Assembly: GCA_934045075.1 (NCBI GenBank) | Contig: OW203750.1 | Location: 7,411,910-7,475,909, forward strand | Direction of reading: 5' to 3' | Length of the DNA stretch: 64,000 nt | Origin: Yponomeuta sedellus | Taxonomy: Eukaryota > Arthropoda > Insecta > Lepidoptera > Yponomeutidae | Shown here: positions 61,075 through 64,000 of the stretch, in pieces | How the letters are laid out: each line of letters begins with the position of its first letter | Position numbering within the stretch: position 1 is the stretch's first letter | Position numbers and translations under genes: made by a program | Notes under the pieces: generated by a model | The model's input: only the letters and a program-made list of their open reading frames with translations | Database searches by the model: none | What the model was told of the DNA's origin: nothing

Positions 61075-62090
61075 TAGGATCAAAATCAATGGACAACAAT
61101 GAAATTAAGTTTGACAATAACTCTTTCTTTTGTAGTACCGCTTCAGAGAAGTTTTATGTGTTAGGCCATAAAGTCGAAAATTTAAAAACAAGTCTCCGAT
61201 ATGTTCCTACTCAGCCGGATTGGTTTCCTTGTTTATGTCATTACCAATTTAATTTAAAAATACAATGAAATACTACTCACCGATGAACTGTTTCGGCATG
61301 ATTGGTAAATTTTAGTCCCCAACTGTTATTTTTACATTCTAACACAGCATTTTAGGAAGGAAGAAGAAGAAGGCATTTTAGTAGAGTTTTTACGATTGCT
61401 TTCTTTACTAGAAACAAACGACAACTGAGGCAAGAAGAACTGTCAGAGGCTACGCATAGGCAATACATTGCTAATGAGAGGCACGCGGGTACCGCCCACT
61501 TACGACTTCTACTCGACTTTTTTTATGTTCTGTGCTGCACTTGAACACTTGCTTTATAATTGTCCTAGTCTCCGGTTTTCTCTTTTGGATATCCTCCCTG
61601 CCAAAATTGTTCGACCTACTAATCTTGAATTTATCCTCTGTCAGGCAAATTGCTCTCTTGTACACCTGAGGAAAATTCCTGGTAGATAACAATATCAAAC
61701 TACTAAATAAAACGGTGAAAACTCTAAAATCAAGAAGAACAGCTCCGATTGTTTCAAAATTCTGAACGAGCCTCGTTTCCTCTCGATTGGCTATAGTCTG
61801 TGACAATGGCGAAATTGTACTGGACAATCAGTGCAGTGAGTCCATACAGCAGAATTGAATACTTTATTCTATTCCACGGACGTACATATGTCGGACGTAC
61901 ATCATGAGCGATGAGCTGCTTTGGTCGATTTCTTGGAATCTTCTCCTGGCCCCCGCGCTGCTGTTTCTTTCGCCGTTTGCTTGGCGTTGCGCTCAAGATG
62001 TTTGCCGGCACCAGTATATGGGTTGTTATCTTAAAACTAATTAATCTAGTTTTTCGTGGACAAATCGTAAAAAAACTGATATTCTTAAAA
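61075..62090. other. gap, mostly anonymous
   Basis: Apart from the reverse repeat at 61450-61520, I see no exon or complete element. A short S2 tail begins at 62093. Confidence 0.4.
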
Positions 62091-62154
62091 CAGTGTGTCC
62101 TAGTGTGGGGCCAGAAGCAATGTATGTGCCTGTATGTAAATGTTATTTATGCCA

Positions 62155-62965
62155 CACCTGGCAATAAAATGGCTTTTTCCGCACGCTGCGCGTACGGAAG
62201 AAGCTTCTGGCCAAGTGTAGACATAAAAAGATGTACACAACACGGGAGGTAATAAAGAAAGCTCTCGATCGCATATTTACGTCCCTCGCTTGCAGCTCGG
62301 GCCGCAAACTTCTGCGATCTCGGCCTTTCTTTGTATTACCACCCTAGTTGTGTAATGTACTATTACGAACACAATACTAAATACATCGATACAAAAAACC
62401 GGAAACATTGAAACAATAGTAAAAAAACACAGAAAAAAGCAACAATTTGTTTTTATGTCGTATTACATAGACCACTTTAATAGGGGACCGCGTCTAAGAT
62501 ATGTTTATAAAGACACATTATTATAAACTTAAGAATATTTTTGAACTAAAACTTTCGTTAGCTCAACACATCGTAAACTAAAAAGTCCGGAAGATCACCT
62601 GTAAGTAGATCCGGACTAAAAGTCTACAACTTAAGAATAATTACTGAATTTAAAAAACTGGGTTTTTGGTACAGTAAAGTTTGTCTAATGACAAAAAACT
62701 TTTAACATGTAGTTTTTTCATTGAATTTTAAACGTTTTCTTCTAAGAGCGTACGTAGATGCATAAAAATATTATTTTACGACATAACTTAAATATCGATA
62801 AACACTTCATACAATGCATTGCGTGCTATTTATGACGTCACGGTTTGAGCCGGATTGCAAAACATGGCGCGTTTTTGTACCAATATTGTGCAATATTGAC
62901 GTTTCGTATCGTATTGTATGGAATCAGGCGTTACATTGCGGAAATCCATAATAGCATTAAAATGT
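62155..62965. other. gap, nothing recognised
   Basis: AT-rich. TTTGAACTAAAACTTTCG at 62531 has a relative at 57622, and AAGTCCGG/CCGGACTA form a short inverted pair at 62581-62620. Confidence 0.4.
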
Positions 62966-62967
62966 GA

Positions 62968-63174
62968 AAATTACTTTGCTAAATTCGCCAAGTGAGCCCG
63001 AGGATGCCTCATGTTAGAGGCGAAACGCGTCGCGTATTTTCTCACACAAGTATTGGTGTCGGTGGTGGTGTGTTTGTGTCTTGCTTCTGCTTGAAAAAGT
63101 GGGAGGGAGGGCGGTGCATTAACTAACCGAATGGTGCTTATGGGTTTTTTGGCGGAATTTAGCAAAGTAATTTA
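62968..63174. mobile_element. MITE (ends AAATTACTTTGCTAAATTCG)
   Basis: Inverted ends AAATTACTTTGCTAAATTCG with CC and the complement; inside are GGATGCCTCATGTTAGAGGC and GAAACGCGTCGCGTA. A related reverse copy lies at 22671-22830. Confidence 0.78.
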
Positions 63175-63768
63175 AATTTTAATGCTGTTTCGACACGTAA
63201 TAACATTATGAAAAGTTTAATAGTAGTAGAGAAAAAATACTATTATTAATTCGTCCTATTAATACTAGTATTTTTTCTCTACATTCCGATGAGGAAGAAT
63301 AAACGTTATTTATTTGACATTCATTACAAACGGCCCTTTTTAGGGCCACAATACTATCTACTATGTTTCTTATCGACATGCGCCTGTAACCATCTTACGC
63401 ACATCACTATGCAGCTCCATAAGACCCACAAGTGCGAGCGTGATAGACATAGTGATATGATTTATGGCCCTACGACTCAGTTGGTAACGCGGCCACTATA
63501 GCATGGCTTAGTTTTTTTTGTAGCCTATTAACATGCAGGGCTCAGAGTTTCTCTCAGAGAGTATCTTTATTACCCCGTGTGCCTACCGAGGATTGGCTAT
63601 TTCAAGCGCTTCGATATTTAAACACCTCGGACACGCGGGCTTCCTCACGACGTTTATCGTGTAGAACATTTTTTTGTGCAAGTTCACATTTTGATCAGTT
63701 TTGTTTGTACTGAAATATCGTTATATTCTTTTTAATGCCCTAACCCGTGCTAAGGACAATTTTTAAAG

Positions 63769-63898
63769 AACCTATTTAGAGGCTAAAAATTCCACCCATG
63801 CCGGGACTCGAACCCGCGACCGTGCCGTGGCATGGTTAGCCAGAGGTCGCGGATTCGAGTCCCGGCATGGGTGAAATTTTTAGCCTCTAAATAGGTTT
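63769..63898. repeat. S1 fold-back unit near the right edge
   Basis: Two opposed half tRNA-like sequences join at CCGTGCCGTGGCATGGTTAG, within the inverted AGCCTCTAAATAGG bracket. Confidence 0.82.
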
Positions 63899-63961
63899 CT
63901 ACAATATCGTGTTTTGTCTCTATGTTGTGTGTTGTCTCTGTCTTAGCATTCATTGTTTTAT

Positions 63962-64000
63962 GTAGCCTTGATGGTGTCCCACTACTGGGCAAAGGCCTCC
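63962..64000 (-). mobile_element. RTE-type LINE tail, running off the window
   Basis: GGTGTCCCACTACTGGGCAA and AGGCCTCC match the tail at 9040-9075. The rest lies right of the window. Confidence 0.6.

Overview
This looks like a lepidopteran (moth or butterfly) nuclear genome window. It is intron-rich and repeat-dense. Several interspersed repeats have the look of lepidopteran families: tRNA-headed SINEs, RTE-type LINE tails, abundant MITEs and Helitron-like pieces. A yellow/MRJP-family gene with GT-AG introns of several kilobases fits an insect. I find no bacterial, organellar or CRISPR feature.

Layout. (1) 1-8.4 kb: the last four exons visible of a plus-strand yellow/major-royal-jelly-family gene, ending at 8321 with a poly(A) signal. 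Its introns are full of SINEs and MITEs. (2) 8.4-22 kb: a repeat desert with a piggyBac-type MITE flanked by TTAA, nested MITEs, a ~60-bp minisatellite and a solo-LTR-like block carrying heat-shock-element motifs. (3) 22.1-28.6 kb: four minus-strand exons of a CNC-type bZIP transcription factor, in matching splice phase. (4) 31.55-35.47 kb: a complete, young Ty3/gypsy (mag-like) LTR retrotransposon with 135-bp LTRs, a TGACC target duplication and several coding lesions. (5) 37.4-39.4 kb: a puzzling GC-rich block with a degenerate minus-strand coding stretch, flanked by two diverged copies of the next gene's 5' region. (6) 39.3 to past 57.3 kb: a plus-strand RNA-binding-protein gene with an RRM and a charged helical exon. 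It has two candidate first coding exons that splice in the same phase into a shared exon. A full-length I-clade-like LINE with two open ORFs sits in its fourth intron. (7) 57.4-64 kb: more SINEs, MITEs and LINE tails.

Most lines of evidence are direct: splice-site dinucleotides with matching phase across exons, protein motifs, target-site duplications and inverted repeats read from both strands. The most interesting candidate is the LTR element. The sequence just after its 5' LTR is complementary over 16 nt to a segment inside the LTR, which suggests fold-back self-priming of reverse transcription instead of tRNA priming. Other notable points are an alternative promoter that would remove the RRM from the protein, recurrent fold-back units bracketed by one terminal motif, a solo LTR with three heat-shock-element-like clusters, and convergent SAP-domain and THAP-domain remnants.
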